Part shown: piece after piece, positions 7,935-17,681 of the stretch | Position numbering within the stretch: the first letter of the stretch is position 1 | Layout: each line of letters starts with the position of its first letter | Source: Syntrophaceae bacterium | GTDB taxonomy: Bacteria > Desulfobacterota > Syntrophia > Syntrophales > PHBD01 | Length of the DNA stretch: 64,000 nucleotides | Reading direction: 5' to 3' | Assembly: GCA_013177825.1 (NCBI GenBank) | Contig: JABLXX010000011.1 | Coordinates: forward strand, 35,546 to 99,545 | The notes under the pieces: generated by a model | What the model was told of the DNA's origin: nothing | What the model saw: only the letters and a program-made list of their open reading frames with translations | The model's database searches: none | Position numbers and translations under genes: made by a program

Positions 7935-9527
7935 ATGCGTTTGATTCGGCATTTGTCCTGGGTGATTGTCTTTCTCTTCCCTTTTGTCTCCTTTGCCGCC
8001 AATCAGTCCGATACGGTCAGCCCCCACTTCGAAATCAGAAATTACCAGGTACAGGGGAATACGATTCTTCCCGCGGACAGACTGGAAGCCATCCTCGCCC
8101 CCTTCACAGGCAGGGACAGAGACTTTGGAACCGTTCAGGAGGCGTTGGAGGCGCTCGAAAAAGCTTATCGAAGCGGCGGATTCAACATGGTGGCCGTTGT
8201 TCTGCCGGAGCAGGAGATGCATGACGGCGTGATTCAACTGAAGGTCATCGAATACCGCATCGGAAAAATCACCGTACAGGGGAACCGTTTTTTTAATGAG
8301 CAGAATATCCTGAGAAGCCTCCCTGCCTTACATACCGGGAAAACACCCGATGTGGACGCCCTGTCCCAGAGCCTGAAACTGGCTAACGAGAATCCTGCCA
8401 AAAAGACGGATCTGAAATTCCAAAACAGCGGAGCACAGGAGATCGATGCGACCGTTACCGTGAAGGACGAGAAGCCCTGGAGGATGGGCATGTCCCTGGA
8501 CAACTCCGGGGACAAATACTCCGGCCGGTCGCGCATGGGGTTCCTCCTCCAGCATACCAACATCGCAAATCTGGATCATGTCCTGGCGCTTCAATACATA
8601 ACATCACCGGAAAACCTCAAAGACGTCAATATTTTCGGTCTCGGTTACCATGTTCCCCTTTATTCGCTGGGTTCTTCCGTGGACCTGGTCGTCGCCCATT
8701 CGAACGTGGATTCTGGCAGTGTGAATGTTGCTTCCTACAATATGGGCATCAGCGGGAAGGGGACCGTACTGGCGCTTCGATACAACCAGAATCTCACCCG
8801 GATCGGCGATTACGAACAAAAGCTGATCCTTGGACTGGACTACAAGGCGTTTGAGAACGACGTTCAATATCTCGGATACCAGCTGGGACACGACATTACG
8901 GTGCACCCACTGAGCCTTACTTATACCGGGACGCTGAGCCGGATCAATTATTCCGCCGGCTTTTACATCACGGGCGTTCAGAACCTTGCCGGCAGCTGGG
9001 ACGGCCGGGACGGAAAAACCAACTTCGAGAGCGCCCGTGCCGGGTCCTCCATGGAATACACGATCCTCCGGTACGGCGGGAATTTCATGCTCACGCCGCC
9101 CGGAGACTGGCGCCTGCGGGCCGTGGTCAATGGACAGTATACGGAAAACGCCCTGGTGGCGGGCGAACAGTTCGGTATCGGGGGGGCTAATTCGGTCCGC
9201 GGATTCCTGGAGCGGGAGTACGCCAACGATTACGGCTATGCGGGGAGCCTCGAAGCATATTCGCCGGATCTGCTCCGGCTGGTCGGTGTCTCCTCCGTCC
9301 AGTCGCGCCTGCTTGTTTTCTATGACCGCGGCCAGGTCCGGCGCAACAAACCGCTGGCCGGCGAAACGGTCGGCGTTGAGATGGCGAGCGTCGGCCCCGG
9401 ATTGCGCATAACGGACGGCAAGCATTTCTCCATTTCAATGGATTACGGCATCGTGATCGATCCGCCGGACGAAAGCACGACCCGGTGGAGCGGCATGTGG
9501 CACCTGTCGGCGAGCTTTCTGTTCTGA
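7935..9527 (+). CDS. TpsB outer-membrane transporter (ShlB/FhaC/HecB family)
   Basis: Two-partner-secretion translocator that exports the TpsA protein encoded next. The ATG at 7935 is favoured over an upstream in-frame start at 7881 because GGAG lies eight bases before it and the N-terminus then reads as a clean signal peptide, cleaved after SFA. Two POTRA-like domains follow (from 'FEIRNYQVQGNTILPADRLE' and 'YRIGKITVQGNRFFNEQNI'), then a beta-barrel. The Omp85/TpsB motif GIGGANSVRGF lies in the last third, and the protein ends with an aromatic residue (SFLF), as outer-membrane barrels do. About 530 residues, normal for the family. Confidence 0.92.
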   Translation: MRLIRHLSWVIVFLFPFVSFAANQSDTVSPHFEIRNYQVQGNTILPADRLEAILAPFTGRDRDFGTVQEALEALEKAYRSGGFNMVAVVLPEQEMHDGVIQLKVIEYRIGKITVQGNRFFNEQNILRSLPALHTGKTPDVDALSQSLKLANENPAKKTDLKFQNSGAQEIDATVTVKDEKPWRMGMSLDNSGDKYSGRSRMGFLLQHTNIANLDHVLALQYITSPENLKDVNIFGLGYHVPLYSLGSSVDLVVAHSNVDSGSVNVASYNMGISGKGTVLALRYNQNLTRIGDYEQKLILGLDYKAFENDVQYLGYQLGHDITVHPLSLTYTGTLSRINYSAGFYITGVQNLAGSWDGRDGKTNFESARAGSSMEYTILRYGGNFMLTPPGDWRLRAVVNGQYTENALVAGEQFGIGGANSVRGFLEREYANDYGYAGSLEAYSPDLLRLVGVSSVQSRLLVFYDRGQVRRNKPLAGETVGVEMASVGPGLRITDGKHFSISMDYGIVIDPPDESTTRWSGMWHLSASFLF

Positions 9528-9549
9528 AGGATGAGGCAAGGAGTTTGAT

Positions 9550-12333
9550 ATGAAAACAGACGGCTGGGAAATACGGGAAATCGTCCGGATGACCGGAATC
9601 TTTTTTCTCATGGCAATATTGCTTCTCTCCACCGCAGGACCCGTCAGGGCATTCCCTTCCGGAGCGCAGGTAATAAACGGACAGGTCAGCTTCTCCTCGC
9701 AGGGGAATATGCTGACCATCACCAACAGTCCCAGCTCGATCATCAACTGGCAGGCGTTTTCGATCGGCACCGGCGAGGCCGTTCGCTTTGTCCAGCAGAG
9801 CAGCACCAGCGCCGTCCTGAACCGGGTCGTCGGATTGGAAGCCTCTCTGATCCAGGGGCTCCTGCAATCCAACGGCACGGTTTTTCTCATTAATCCCAAC
9901 GGCATCGTCATCGGGCCCGGAGCGCGGATTGACGTAAACGGATTCATTGCTTCGACCCTGGGCCTCAGCGACCAGGATTTTCTTGCAAGGAAATACAACT
10001 TCACAGCGGGAGCGACGGCTGCAGACATCCTGAACCAGGGTACCATTTCGACGCCTTCCGGCGGGAAGGTCTACCTGATCGCCCCAAACGTCGAAAACAG
10101 CGGACTGATCTACTCTCCCAACGGCGACATCATGCTGGCGGCGGGACAGAGCGTTCAGATGGTCGATTCGCTGAGCTCCGACATCGCCGTAGTCGTGAGC
10201 GCTCCCAAGGATTCGGCGCTGAACCTGGGACAGATCGTCGCCGAGAGCGGCAAAATCGGGATCTACGGCGGACTGATCGCCCAGAACGGCCTGGTCAGCG
10301 CGAACAGCGCCACGGTCGGAGAAGGCGGCAGGATCGTTTTCAGAGCCACAAACGGGATCACCCTGGACACCGGCAGCAGAACGACCGCCAACGGAACCGA
10401 GGGCGGCCGGATCGAGATCCTGAGCGAGGATGGGACAACCGCCGTTTCAGGCTCCGTTACGGCGACCGGGACGGACGGCAAGGGAGGCGACATCGCGATC
10501 CTGGGCGATGACGTCGAAATTACCGGTGCAGCTCTCGTGGACGCCTCGGGAGGAAGCGGCGGCGGATCCGTCCTGATCGGCGGCGATTACCAAGGCGCAA
10601 ACGCGGCTGTCCCGAATGCCGAGACGACCTATGTCGGGAGCGACGTCGTGATAAAGGCGGACGCCCTGGATGCCGGCGACGGCGGCAAAGTGGTGCTCTG
10701 GTCCGACGACACGACGTCGTTTTACGGTTCCATCAGCGCCCGGGGAGGGGTAAACGGCGGCAATGGCGGAAACGTCGAGGTTTCGGGCAAGAAGACCCTC
10801 GTCTACCGGGGGCTCACAGACGTTCGGGCCCCGCTGGGTACAACGGGGACGCTGCTCCTGGACCCGACCAACTACTTCATTCAACCCGTCGGCGGCGACA
10901 TCACGGGAGCCGACCTGGGGGCTCAGCTCGAACTTGCCAATGTCACCATCCAGACAGCCACGGCCGGGGTGCAGAACGGAGATTTGTATGTCGACGACAC
11001 CGTGACCTGGGCCAGCGGGAACAAACTAACTCTGAACGCCCATAACGACATCTGGATGAACAACGTCATCACCAATAACGGCGGCGGCAGCCTGGTCCTC
11101 CGGGCCGACTCGGACGGCAGCGGCGGCGGGAACGTCTATTTCGCCGGGATCGGACACGTGAACATGACGGGCGGCGGGATCGTGTCGATTTTTTACAACC
11201 CGCCCGCCGGTTACGGCACGCCGACGGACTATACGGCCAACGTGACCGGCGTCACGCCGACGGCCTACATGCTGGTCAACACCGTGACGGACCTCCAGAA
11301 CATCAACAACAACCTCGCGGGAACGTATGCCCTCGGAACGGACATCGACGCCAGCGCCACGACAGGATGGAACGCAGGGGCGGGCTTTCTGCCCCTGGGC
11401 GATGACAGCCTGATCGAAGCACAGTCATTCCGGGGAATCTTTGATGGATTGGGTCACACCATCACCGGTCTCTTCATCAACCGGCCCACTTTAAATTACA
11501 TCGGCCTCTTCGGCGGCTGCACCGCTGCGGCGGTCATCCGGAACGTCGGAATGGAAAATGTGGATATCACCGGCAATTTCCAGGTGGCCGGCCTGGTGGC
11601 GCATACCGGCGGCAGCATCGACAATTGCTATGTGACCGGATCGGTAACAGCGATCACCAACACCGTCGGCGGGCTGGTGGCTTTGACCACCGGCAGCGTC
11701 ACCAACTGCTACAGCGCTGCGGATGTAACGGGGGTCTCTTATGTCGGCGGGCTGATCGGGTCCGTCTATTTTGCGACCGGAACAGTCACCAACAGTTACA
11801 GTGTCGGCATCGTGAGCGGTGCGGGCGCCAGCGTGGGCGGACTGATCGGACAGAACGCAGATACCAGCTTCAGCAACGTCACCAGCAGTTACTGGAACAC
11901 GGACATCTTCGCAGGAACCAGCGCCGGCGGCACGGGAAAGACCACCGCCGAGATGCAGACCCAGGCGACGTTTGTTGGCTGGGACTTCGTGAACACGTGG
12001 GAACTCAGCGCGGGTCTGTACCCGAAGATTGTCGGGCTTGCCAGTGGGACGGCAACGCCCGCAACGCCCGCAACACCGACGGCCGGCACAACGACAACGT
12101 CCTCCATTGTGACCCTGTCCGATGCGACCGCCACCGGCAGTGTCTCCGCCGCAAACAATACCGTCACAGCGCTCACAACGCTTACGGGCACGATCTCGCC
12201 GGAAGGACAGGGAGGCGGCGTCGGGCCCGGGGGAAGTGAAGAGAACCGCAAGGAAGGTGACAATCGTGGAGAAGGAACTCAAGAAACGGGTGATGGGACA
12301 GGGAGCAAAAAGGGCACGACGTTTTGCAATTAG
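9550..12333 (+). CDS. TpsA filamentous-haemagglutinin-type secreted protein with GLUG repeats
   Basis: 927-residue exoprotein of the two-partner system. A signal peptide (about residues 12-34) precedes the TPS secretion domain, which carries the diagnostic NPNGI at 115-119. A beta-helical, Gly/Thr/Asn-rich passenger follows. From about residue 600 there are GLUG-type repeats ('VGGLVALTTGSVTNCYSA', 'VGGLIGSVYFATGTVTNSYS'). It is short for an FHA-type adhesin (often over 2000 residues). The AAGGAG ribosome site and 22-base gap from tpsB show one operon. The last ~23 codons overlap the next gene in another frame. A surface adhesin or matrix role is likely by family. Confidence 0.9.
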   Translation: MKTDGWEIREIVRMTGIFFLMAILLLSTAGPVRAFPSGAQVINGQVSFSSQGNMLTITNSPSSIINWQAFSIGTGEAVRFVQQSSTSAVLNRVVGLEASLIQGLLQSNGTVFLINPNGIVIGPGARIDVNGFIASTLGLSDQDFLARKYNFTAGATAADILNQGTISTPSGGKVYLIAPNVENSGLIYSPNGDIMLAAGQSVQMVDSLSSDIAVVVSAPKDSALNLGQIVAESGKIGIYGGLIAQNGLVSANSATVGEGGRIVFRATNGITLDTGSRTTANGTEGGRIEILSEDGTTAVSGSVTATGTDGKGGDIAILGDDVEITGAALVDASGGSGGGSVLIGGDYQGANAAVPNAETTYVGSDVVIKADALDAGDGGKVVLWSDDTTSFYGSISARGGVNGGNGGNVEVSGKKTLVYRGLTDVRAPLGTTGTLLLDPTNYFIQPVGGDITGADLGAQLELANVTIQTATAGVQNGDLYVDDTVTWASGNKLTLNAHNDIWMNNVITNNGGGSLVLRADSDGSGGGNVYFAGIGHVNMTGGGIVSIFYNPPAGYGTPTDYTANVTGVTPTAYMLVNTVTDLQNINNNLAGTYALGTDIDASATTGWNAGAGFLPLGDDSLIEAQSFRGIFDGLGHTITGLFINRPTLNYIGLFGGCTAAAVIRNVGMENVDITGNFQVAGLVAHTGGSIDNCYVTGSVTAITNTVGGLVALTTGSVTNCYSAADVTGVSYVGGLIGSVYFATGTVTNSYSVGIVSGAGASVGGLIGQNADTSFSNVTSSYWNTDIFAGTSAGGTGKTTAEMQTQATFVGWDFVNTWELSAGLYPKIVGLASGTATPATPATPTAGTTTTSSIVTLSDATATGSVSAANNTVTALTTLTGTISPEGQGGGVGPGGSEENRKEGDNRGEGTQETGDGTGSKKGTTFCN

Positions 12334-13012
12334 CCTGATCGTCCTTTCCTTTGTCCTGCTGTCGTTCGCTAACTCCTTTGCCGGCATGAAGGCAGGGACG
12401 GTGACGCACCTGAGCGGATCCCTGTTCGCAAAGAAGGCGGACGGCAAGACCTGGGCCCTGTCCGTCCAGTCCATCGTTGAACAGGGAGACATTCTTATAA
12501 CCCAGAAAAAGACATATGCCCGGATACGGTTTGTCGACAATGCCTCGATCACACTCCGTCCAAACAGCCAGATGAAGATTTCCGGATTCTACTTCGAGCA
12601 GACCGAACCGCAGAAAGACAGAGCTGTTTTCGATCTGATCAGGGGTGGGGCGCGCTCCGTCGTCGGCTTGATCGGCAGGAGAGGAAGCCAGAACAGTTAC
12701 CGGCTGGTAACGGAAAACGCCACGGCCGGCGTGAGGGGGACCATCTATGACTGCCTGGTATGCAAAGGGGATTGCGGATCCGTTCCGGATGGAACCTATT
12801 ACTTTGTCATCGAGGGAACGATCAGCGTCAGCAACGAAGGCGGGACACAGGAGGTAAGCACCGGCCAGTATGCGTATGTTCAGAATGCCGCATCAAAACC
12901 GGTGATCCTCCCCGGAAACCCGGGAATCGAATTCACGCTTCCCCCCATGACCGAAGGGCCGGCAAGCAGCGGCGGCACGGGCAGTGCGGGAGGAAGCTGC
13001 ACAGTGCGCTGA
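12266..13012 (+). CDS. Secreted FecR-domain protein
   Basis: About 248 residues. The GTG at 12266 is chosen because AGGAAGG lies eight bases upstream (12251-12257) and the N-terminus then has a charged n-region (KRARR) and a hydrophobic signal segment ending near NSFAG. The mature part has the FecR fold: 'GDILITQKKTYARIRFVDNA' and 'ITLRPNSQMKISGF', then a strand-rich core with 'ATAGVRGTIYD'. Four cysteines cluster in 'YDCLVCKGDCGSVP' plus one near the C-terminus. The protein lacks the anti-sigma membrane topology, so it is probably a periplasmic or surface partner of the TpsA protein, with which it overlaps by 68 bases. Confidence 0.85.
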   Translation: MEKELKKRVMGQGAKRARRFAISLIVLSFVLLSFANSFAGMKAGTVTHLSGSLFAKKADGKTWALSVQSIVEQGDILITQKKTYARIRFVDNASITLRPNSQMKISGFYFEQTEPQKDRAVFDLIRGGARSVVGLIGRRGSQNSYRLVTENATAGVRGTIYDCLVCKGDCGSVPDGTYYFVIEGTISVSNEGGTQEVSTGQYAYVQNAASKPVILPGNPGIEFTLPPMTEGPASSGGTGSAGGSCTVR

Positions 13013-13057
13013 CGCCGAAGCTTGACACCCCGTTCCGAGATTTCGCTGACGGGTTCT

Positions 13058-15247
13058 CTATTGCCGCAGTCTCTGCTTCAACAATGTATGCCGCTCCCTG
13101 GTCCTGCTGTTCTTGATGGCGATTGCCATGGCCTTTTTGGTTCCCACAATGACGACCAGCTTCTTCCCCCTGGTCACCCCGGTATAAAGCAGGTTCCTTT
13201 GGAGCAGGGCGTAATGCTGGACAAGCACCGGCATCACCACTGCCGGGTATTCCGAACCCTGGGATTTATGGACGGACACGGCATAGGCGTGGACAATTTC
13301 GTCAAGGTCTGAATAATCGTAGACAATCTCCCGATCATCCATGACCACTTTCACTTCCTTTGCCTCTTCATCAATGGAAGCAATCCTGCCGATGTCGCCA
13401 TTATAGACCTCTTTGTCGTAATTGTTCACGATCTGCATGACCTTGTCGTTGACCTTGAAGAGACATCCGCCTCGAAAGACTCCTTCTTCTCCGGGATTCA
13501 ATGCTTTCTGAAGCTCTATGTTCAGATTGCCCGTCCCGACGATTCCCCTGTGCATGGGGGAGAGGACCTGGATATCGTTGACGGCATCGAGGCCAAACCG
13601 TTTCGGTATCCTCTGCCGGACAAGCTTGATGATCGTTTCGAGGGCCTTCCCGGGGTCTTCCTGTTCAATAAAGAAGAAGTCGTCCACTTTGTCCTGACCG
13701 GACGTGAGGGTCGGCATCATTCCTTCATTGATTTTATGGGCGTTGACGATGATGGAGCTTTCCTTGGCCTGGCGGAAGATCTCATTCAACCGGACCACGG
13801 GAGCGATGCCGGAATCAATGATGTCCTCGAGGACATTGCCCGCGCCGACGGAGGGAAGCTGGTTGACGTCGCCGACCATGATGAACGTGGCCGTGACCGG
13901 GACAGCCTTGAGAAGATGGTGCATCAGCAGGGTGTCGATCATGGATGCTTCGTCGATGATCAGCAGGTCGCAATCCAGAGGCGATTCCTCGTTTTTCTGA
14001 AAGCCCCCCTTCCGCATATTGTACTCAAGCATCCGGTGAATGGTCTTTGCCTCGTTTCCGGTGGCCTCGCTCATGCGCTTGGCGGCTCTTCCCGTCGGCG
14101 CGGCCAGCATGATCTTTGCCTTGATGGCCGAAAAGATCTTCAGGATGGCATGGATGATGGTCGTTTTCCCCGTTCCGGGCCCCCCGGTGATGACCATGAC
14201 CTTGCTCTCCGCGGCACATCGGACAGCCAGGATTTGCTTATCGGCGAGGGTAATGGAGAGTTTTTCCTGAACCCATTCAATGGCCTTTCCGGAATCGATC
14301 TTCCGGATGGCCTGGGGTGCACCGGCGAGTGATTTCAGGCGGGCGGCCAGATTGCTTTCCGCAAGATGGTACCCGGCCAGATAAACGGCCTTGTTGTTTT
14401 CGTGGAATTCCTGAAAATCCTGATTGATGTCTTCAATCACGATTTTCTTGTCAAAGGCGATTGCCCCGATCGCCTTGACAATGACCTCCCGCTCGATGTC
14501 CAGCATCTCCTTGCATTTGCCGATCAGCGGCTCATAAGGGTAAAAGACGTGCCCCTCATCGGTCATTTCATGGAGGACGTAGAGGACACCCGCGGCCGCC
14601 CTCAGGTCGGAGTCTTTTGCAAACCCCAGCTTTTCCGCGATCCTGTCGGCTGTGATGAAACCAATGCCAAAGACATCCGTGGCCAGGCGGTAGGGATTCT
14701 CCTGCACTACCTGAATCGCTTCATTCCCGTACTGCTTATAAATCTTGGCGGCATAGCCGGAACTGACGCCGTGCGACTGCAGGAAGATCATGACCGCCCG
14801 GATTTCTTTCTGCTCTTCCCATGCCTTCCGGATCATCCCGATTCGCTTCTTGCCAATGCCTTCTACATCTGCAAGCCGCTCGATCTCGTTCTCGATGACA
14901 TCCAGGGTTTGCTCCCTGAATGTCTTGACGATCCTTTTCGCCATAACCGGACCGATGCCCCTGACAAGCCCCGATCCCAGGTATTTTTCAATCCCGTGAA
15001 CACTGGCAGGGGTGGTTGTCTGGCAGAAGACGATTTTGAATTGTTCTCCGTATTTCGGGTGGTTTCCCCACTCGCCTTTCATCTTGATGATCTCGCCGGG
15101 AGTTGGATTGACGATGTTTCCGATGATGGTTACCAGTTCCCGCCGACCATAGACCTTGACCTTGGCGACGGTATAACCCGTTTCCTCGCTGGTGAAGGTG
15201 ATTCTTTCGATTTGTCCTTGGAGGTCGGTGAGATGATCGGAAGGCAT
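13058..15247 (-). CDS. recD2: RecD2-type SF1B DNA helicase
   Basis: About 729-residue 5'-3' helicase of the RecD2/TraA family, involved in DNA repair and recombination without RecBC. It has the N-terminal OB-like and helix-hairpin-helix region ('VRGIGPVMAKRIV', 'VEGIGKKRIGMI'), then Walker A GGPGTGKTT, Walker B LLIIDEASM, 'VGDVNQLPSVGAG' (motif III), and the late 'AYAVSVHKSQGSEYP' and 'LLYTGVTRGKK' motifs of superfamily 1. The ATG at 15247 gives the usual N-terminus; longer alternatives begin at a TTG and add an atypical tail. Convergent with the FecR gene, with only ~45 bases between them. Confidence 0.92.
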   Translation of the reverse strand: MPSDHLTDLQGQIERITFTSEETGYTVAKVKVYGRRELVTIIGNIVNPTPGEIIKMKGEWGNHPKYGEQFKIVFCQTTTPASVHGIEKYLGSGLVRGIGPVMAKRIVKTFREQTLDVIENEIERLADVEGIGKKRIGMIRKAWEEQKEIRAVMIFLQSHGVSSGYAAKIYKQYGNEAIQVVQENPYRLATDVFGIGFITADRIAEKLGFAKDSDLRAAAGVLYVLHEMTDEGHVFYPYEPLIGKCKEMLDIEREVIVKAIGAIAFDKKIVIEDINQDFQEFHENNKAVYLAGYHLAESNLAARLKSLAGAPQAIRKIDSGKAIEWVQEKLSITLADKQILAVRCAAESKVMVITGGPGTGKTTIIHAILKIFSAIKAKIMLAAPTGRAAKRMSEATGNEAKTIHRMLEYNMRKGGFQKNEESPLDCDLLIIDEASMIDTLLMHHLLKAVPVTATFIMVGDVNQLPSVGAGNVLEDIIDSGIAPVVRLNEIFRQAKESSIIVNAHKINEGMMPTLTSGQDKVDDFFFIEQEDPGKALETIIKLVRQRIPKRFGLDAVNDIQVLSPMHRGIVGTGNLNIELQKALNPGEEGVFRGGCLFKVNDKVMQIVNNYDKEVYNGDIGRIASIDEEAKEVKVVMDDREIVYDYSDLDEIVHAYAVSVHKSQGSEYPAVVMPVLVQHYALLQRNLLYTGVTRGKKLVVIVGTKKAMAIAIKNSRTRERHTLLKQRLRQ

Positions 15248-15379
15248 GGGTGTGATGGTTATCCGGTATTTTGGTGATAAAAGGCGCCTCCCGTTGCGTG
15301 CGCCATTCTGTGATCCCTGCTGACTTGACAAGTCGGACAGGCTTTGTGCGCCCTTCGCACACCGGTGTGCAGGCTGTCG

Positions 15380-15440
15380 CCGATTCTATTAATATGCGTC
15401 ACAGAACAGATTATATCTGACACTGACAACAAATCCAGAG
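15380..15440 (-). promoter_or_regulatory. Possible recD2 promoter
   Basis: On the minus strand, a TATAAT hexamer (plus-strand 15410-15415) lies about 165 bases upstream of the recD2 ATG in an AT-rich gap. No good -35 hexamer is found at 16-18 bases (best 3 of 6), so this is only a candidate. Confidence 0.25.
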
Positions 15441-15496
15441 CTCTTTTGAAACAAAATCCCCTATCTGATTCCCTTATATTAAAAAATAGTACTAAC

Positions 15497-16123
15497 TCAG
15501 GCAATATTATTCAATATGTTGCTGGAAGTCTCTACAATAAAAAGCTTAGCCATTGTTTTTAAAGAACGATCGTGGGCTTCTTGATCCATAGAAGAAATGC
15601 AATCCGACACAACCACCGGATAAAACCCCCTGTTTGAAGCATCCCGTACACTCGATTCAATCCCTATCTCGGTCGCAATGCCTGTAAATAACAGGGTAGT
15701 TATGTTCCGGTTCCGCATCATGTATTCAAAATCGGTCCCGATGAAGATACTGGCTGTAGTCTTTTCGATGACAATATCCGTGCTCCGGGGCTGAACCATT
15801 TCCGGTATTTCACGTTCTTTCGAACCAAGCTCCATAAAGGGTGGCAACTTACCTATGTCATCTACATTGGAGCGCCTCATCAGATAAAAAAAGCGCCATG
15901 AAGAAGTAAAATCCTTATGCATCGGGGTTATCAACGTGTAGATGATCGGCATCCTGCCTCGCAATTTATCTATTAAGTTCTTTATATTGGCTAGAAATTC
16001 TTTCTTGTTGAATATCCAATCGACCAGACCGTTCTGTACATCCCAGACAACCAGGCAGGAGTGTTCCGGTTCAACGATCTCCCTGAGGCTTTCATATACG
16101 ATGATCCCATTTCTTTCTTTCAT
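15497..16123 (-). CDS. Isochorismatase-fold hydrolase-like protein lacking the catalytic Cys
   Basis: 208-residue protein of the isochorismatase/cysteine-hydrolase fold. Asp28 (VVWDVQNG) and Lys121 (IEKTTAS) of the catalytic triad are present, but the segment that normally reads 'TGVATNVCVEST' is 'TGIATEIGIESS', with Gly154 at the cysteine position. Cys-containing members hydrolyse amides (nicotinamide, N-carbamoyl compounds); Gly at this place is known from true isochorismatases, which hydrolyse a vinyl ether. Start at the ATG at 16123, with AGAGG six bases upstream. Monocistronic. Substrate unknown. Confidence 0.8.
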   Translation of the reverse strand: MKERNGIIVYESLREIVEPEHSCLVVWDVQNGLVDWIFNKKEFLANIKNLIDKLRGRMPIIYTLITPMHKDFTSSWRFFYLMRRSNVDDIGKLPPFMELGSKEREIPEMVQPRSTDIVIEKTTASIFIGTDFEYMMRNRNITTLLFTGIATEIGIESSVRDASNRGFYPVVVSDCISSMDQEAHDRSLKTMAKLFIVETSSNILNNIA

Positions 16124-16192
16124 CTTGCACCTCTTATCCAAATTTTATCAGATCATAGTAACTGCTGCCGATACTAAAAATCCAAGCCGGTT

Positions 16193-16387
16193 TCAGATGC
16201 CCGGTTGTTCCTCCTGAACCGCTTTTCTGAAGATCTGCGATGATTTAAAGGTGACAACGTTTCCCCCTCGGAGCGTTAGGGTCTTCCCGGTCTTCGGACG
16301 ACTCCCCCGACAGGGCTTCTTTGCCATGAACGACAACCACCGGAAACTGGAGATCATCACGTCTCGCCTCTGGCTGTCAATCGGCAT
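16193..16387 (-). pseudogene. HU/IHF-family DNA-binding protein, N-terminally truncated
   Basis: The minus-strand frame contains the C-terminal half of a histone-like protein: 'VMISSFRWLSFMAKKP', then 'RGSRPKTGKTLTLRGGNVVTF' and a final 'IFRKAVQEEQ'. This matches the beta-arm and C-terminal helix of HU/IHF-alpha, where 'GRNPKTGE' carries the intercalating proline. The first ~40 residues (the two helices of the dimer core) are missing: the frame closes with a TAA just upstream of the ATG. The arm has atypical Cys/Ser substitutions, so it looks like a decayed copy. Confidence 0.5.
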
Positions 16388-16721
16388 TTAAAATTGACCC
16401 ACCATGGGCATCCAGGACTGGCCGGGGCTGAGATCTTCGCCATAACTGGACGTTGTCTGCTGACTGCATACTGTCTTGCGAATTGTGTTGCGCGAAATCT
16501 CCAAGGATCGATAATCGATACAAGTATCCCCCCTCAATCCTCATTCCGCCCGATTGCCGACAGAGTAAAAAGACGATGGGGAAGGGTCAATTTTGCATGC
16601 CAATTCACAATCATCGGGCAGTCTGCCCTTTGTGTACTTTCCGTTCCGGCTCGAAGCGGATTTCTTTCTGTCTTTTTATCTTCTTTCCATAGTAGGCTGC
16701 CGTTCATCATGATCGCTTGGA
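16388..16721. other. Intergenic region, no gene recognised
   Basis: About 330 bases between the HU/IHF relic and the first EamA gene. Open frames here have no family resemblance. The composition is more balanced than the flanking genes, in keeping with decayed DNA. Confidence 0.4.
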
Positions 16722-17579
16722 ATGGAGAACGGGAATTTGCAGTGGAGCGTCGTTCTTCTCATCCTCTTCGCCGCCGCGCTTCACGCCGGCTGGAACGCCC
16801 TGATCAAGTCCGAGTCGGACAACTCGAAAAACACCGTCCTGATCATCGCGGGAAGCGCCATCATCGGGATCTTCCTCCTGCCTTTCGTTCCTCTGCCGCT
16901 GCCTCCCTCGTGGCCTTATCTCGGGGCGTCCGTCGTCATTCACATCTTCTATTTCGGCTTTCTCCTTTTGGCCTACAAGAAAGGAGACATGAGCCTGATC
17001 TATCCGCTGATGCGGGGCCTGCCGCCGGTTCTGACCGCCGTCGCCGCTTCCATCATGCTGGCCGAGGCGCTGTCCTGGACGGGATGGCTGGGAATCGCGC
17101 TGGTATCGGGCGGTGCGCTGACGCTTGCCGCCGAGTACCGCTTCTCCGGAAGGTTCGTGGCGGCGCCCGTTCCGCTGGCCATCCTGAACGCGCTCGTGAT
17201 CGTCGTCTACACGCTGGTGGACGCGCAGGGCGCGAGGCTTTCCGGCCACGCCTTCAGCTACACGGGCTGGATGCTGTTTCTCCTGGCGATGATCCTCTTC
17301 GTCGTGATTGCTTTCGTTGAAGGCCGGCAGATGTTCTACCGAATGGCCAGAGAGTGGAAAAAGAGCCTGATCGGAAGCGCCTGCACCTTCACATCGTACG
17401 GAATCGCACTGTGGGCCATGACCTCGTCGCCCGTCGCCCTGGTAGCGGCGCTCCGGGAAACATCGATTCTCTTCGGCACGGTCTTTTCCTTTTTCATCCT
17501 GAAGGAGCGCATCACCTGGGTTCGCGGGATGTCGATCCTGTTCATCGTCGCGGGGGCCGTGGCGATCAAGATGTCCTGA
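16722..17579 (+). CDS. EamA/DMT-family transporter
   Basis: 285-residue inner-membrane protein of the drug/metabolite transporter superfamily, with about ten hydrophobic segments in two EamA halves. The first half contains 'FAAALHAGWNALIKSESDN', and each half ends with a charged loop after a GXXLI-type helix; the C-terminal half has 'SPVALVAALRETSILFGTVFSF' and 'FILKERITW', the typical ExxLF/KER motif. The substrate is unknown; members export amino acids, nucleotides or metabolites. A second, unrelated-by-sequence DMT gene follows on the same strand after about 100 bases. Confidence 0.85.
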   Translation: MENGNLQWSVVLLILFAAALHAGWNALIKSESDNSKNTVLIIAGSAIIGIFLLPFVPLPLPPSWPYLGASVVIHIFYFGFLLLAYKKGDMSLIYPLMRGLPPVLTAVAASIMLAEALSWTGWLGIALVSGGALTLAAEYRFSGRFVAAPVPLAILNALVIVVYTLVDAQGARLSGHAFSYTGWMLFLLAMILFVVIAFVEGRQMFYRMAREWKKSLIGSACTFTSYGIALWAMTSSPVALVAALRETSILFGTVFSFFILKERITWVRGMSILFIVAGAVAIKMS

Positions 17580-17681
17580 TTCGGGGAAGCGGAGCGTCCG
17601 TTCCTTGTGATTTGATTTTTATTTCCATATCGTTCTAAGAAAGATGAGACTGGAGAAGGGCGGATTCCGGATCAACAGCGT

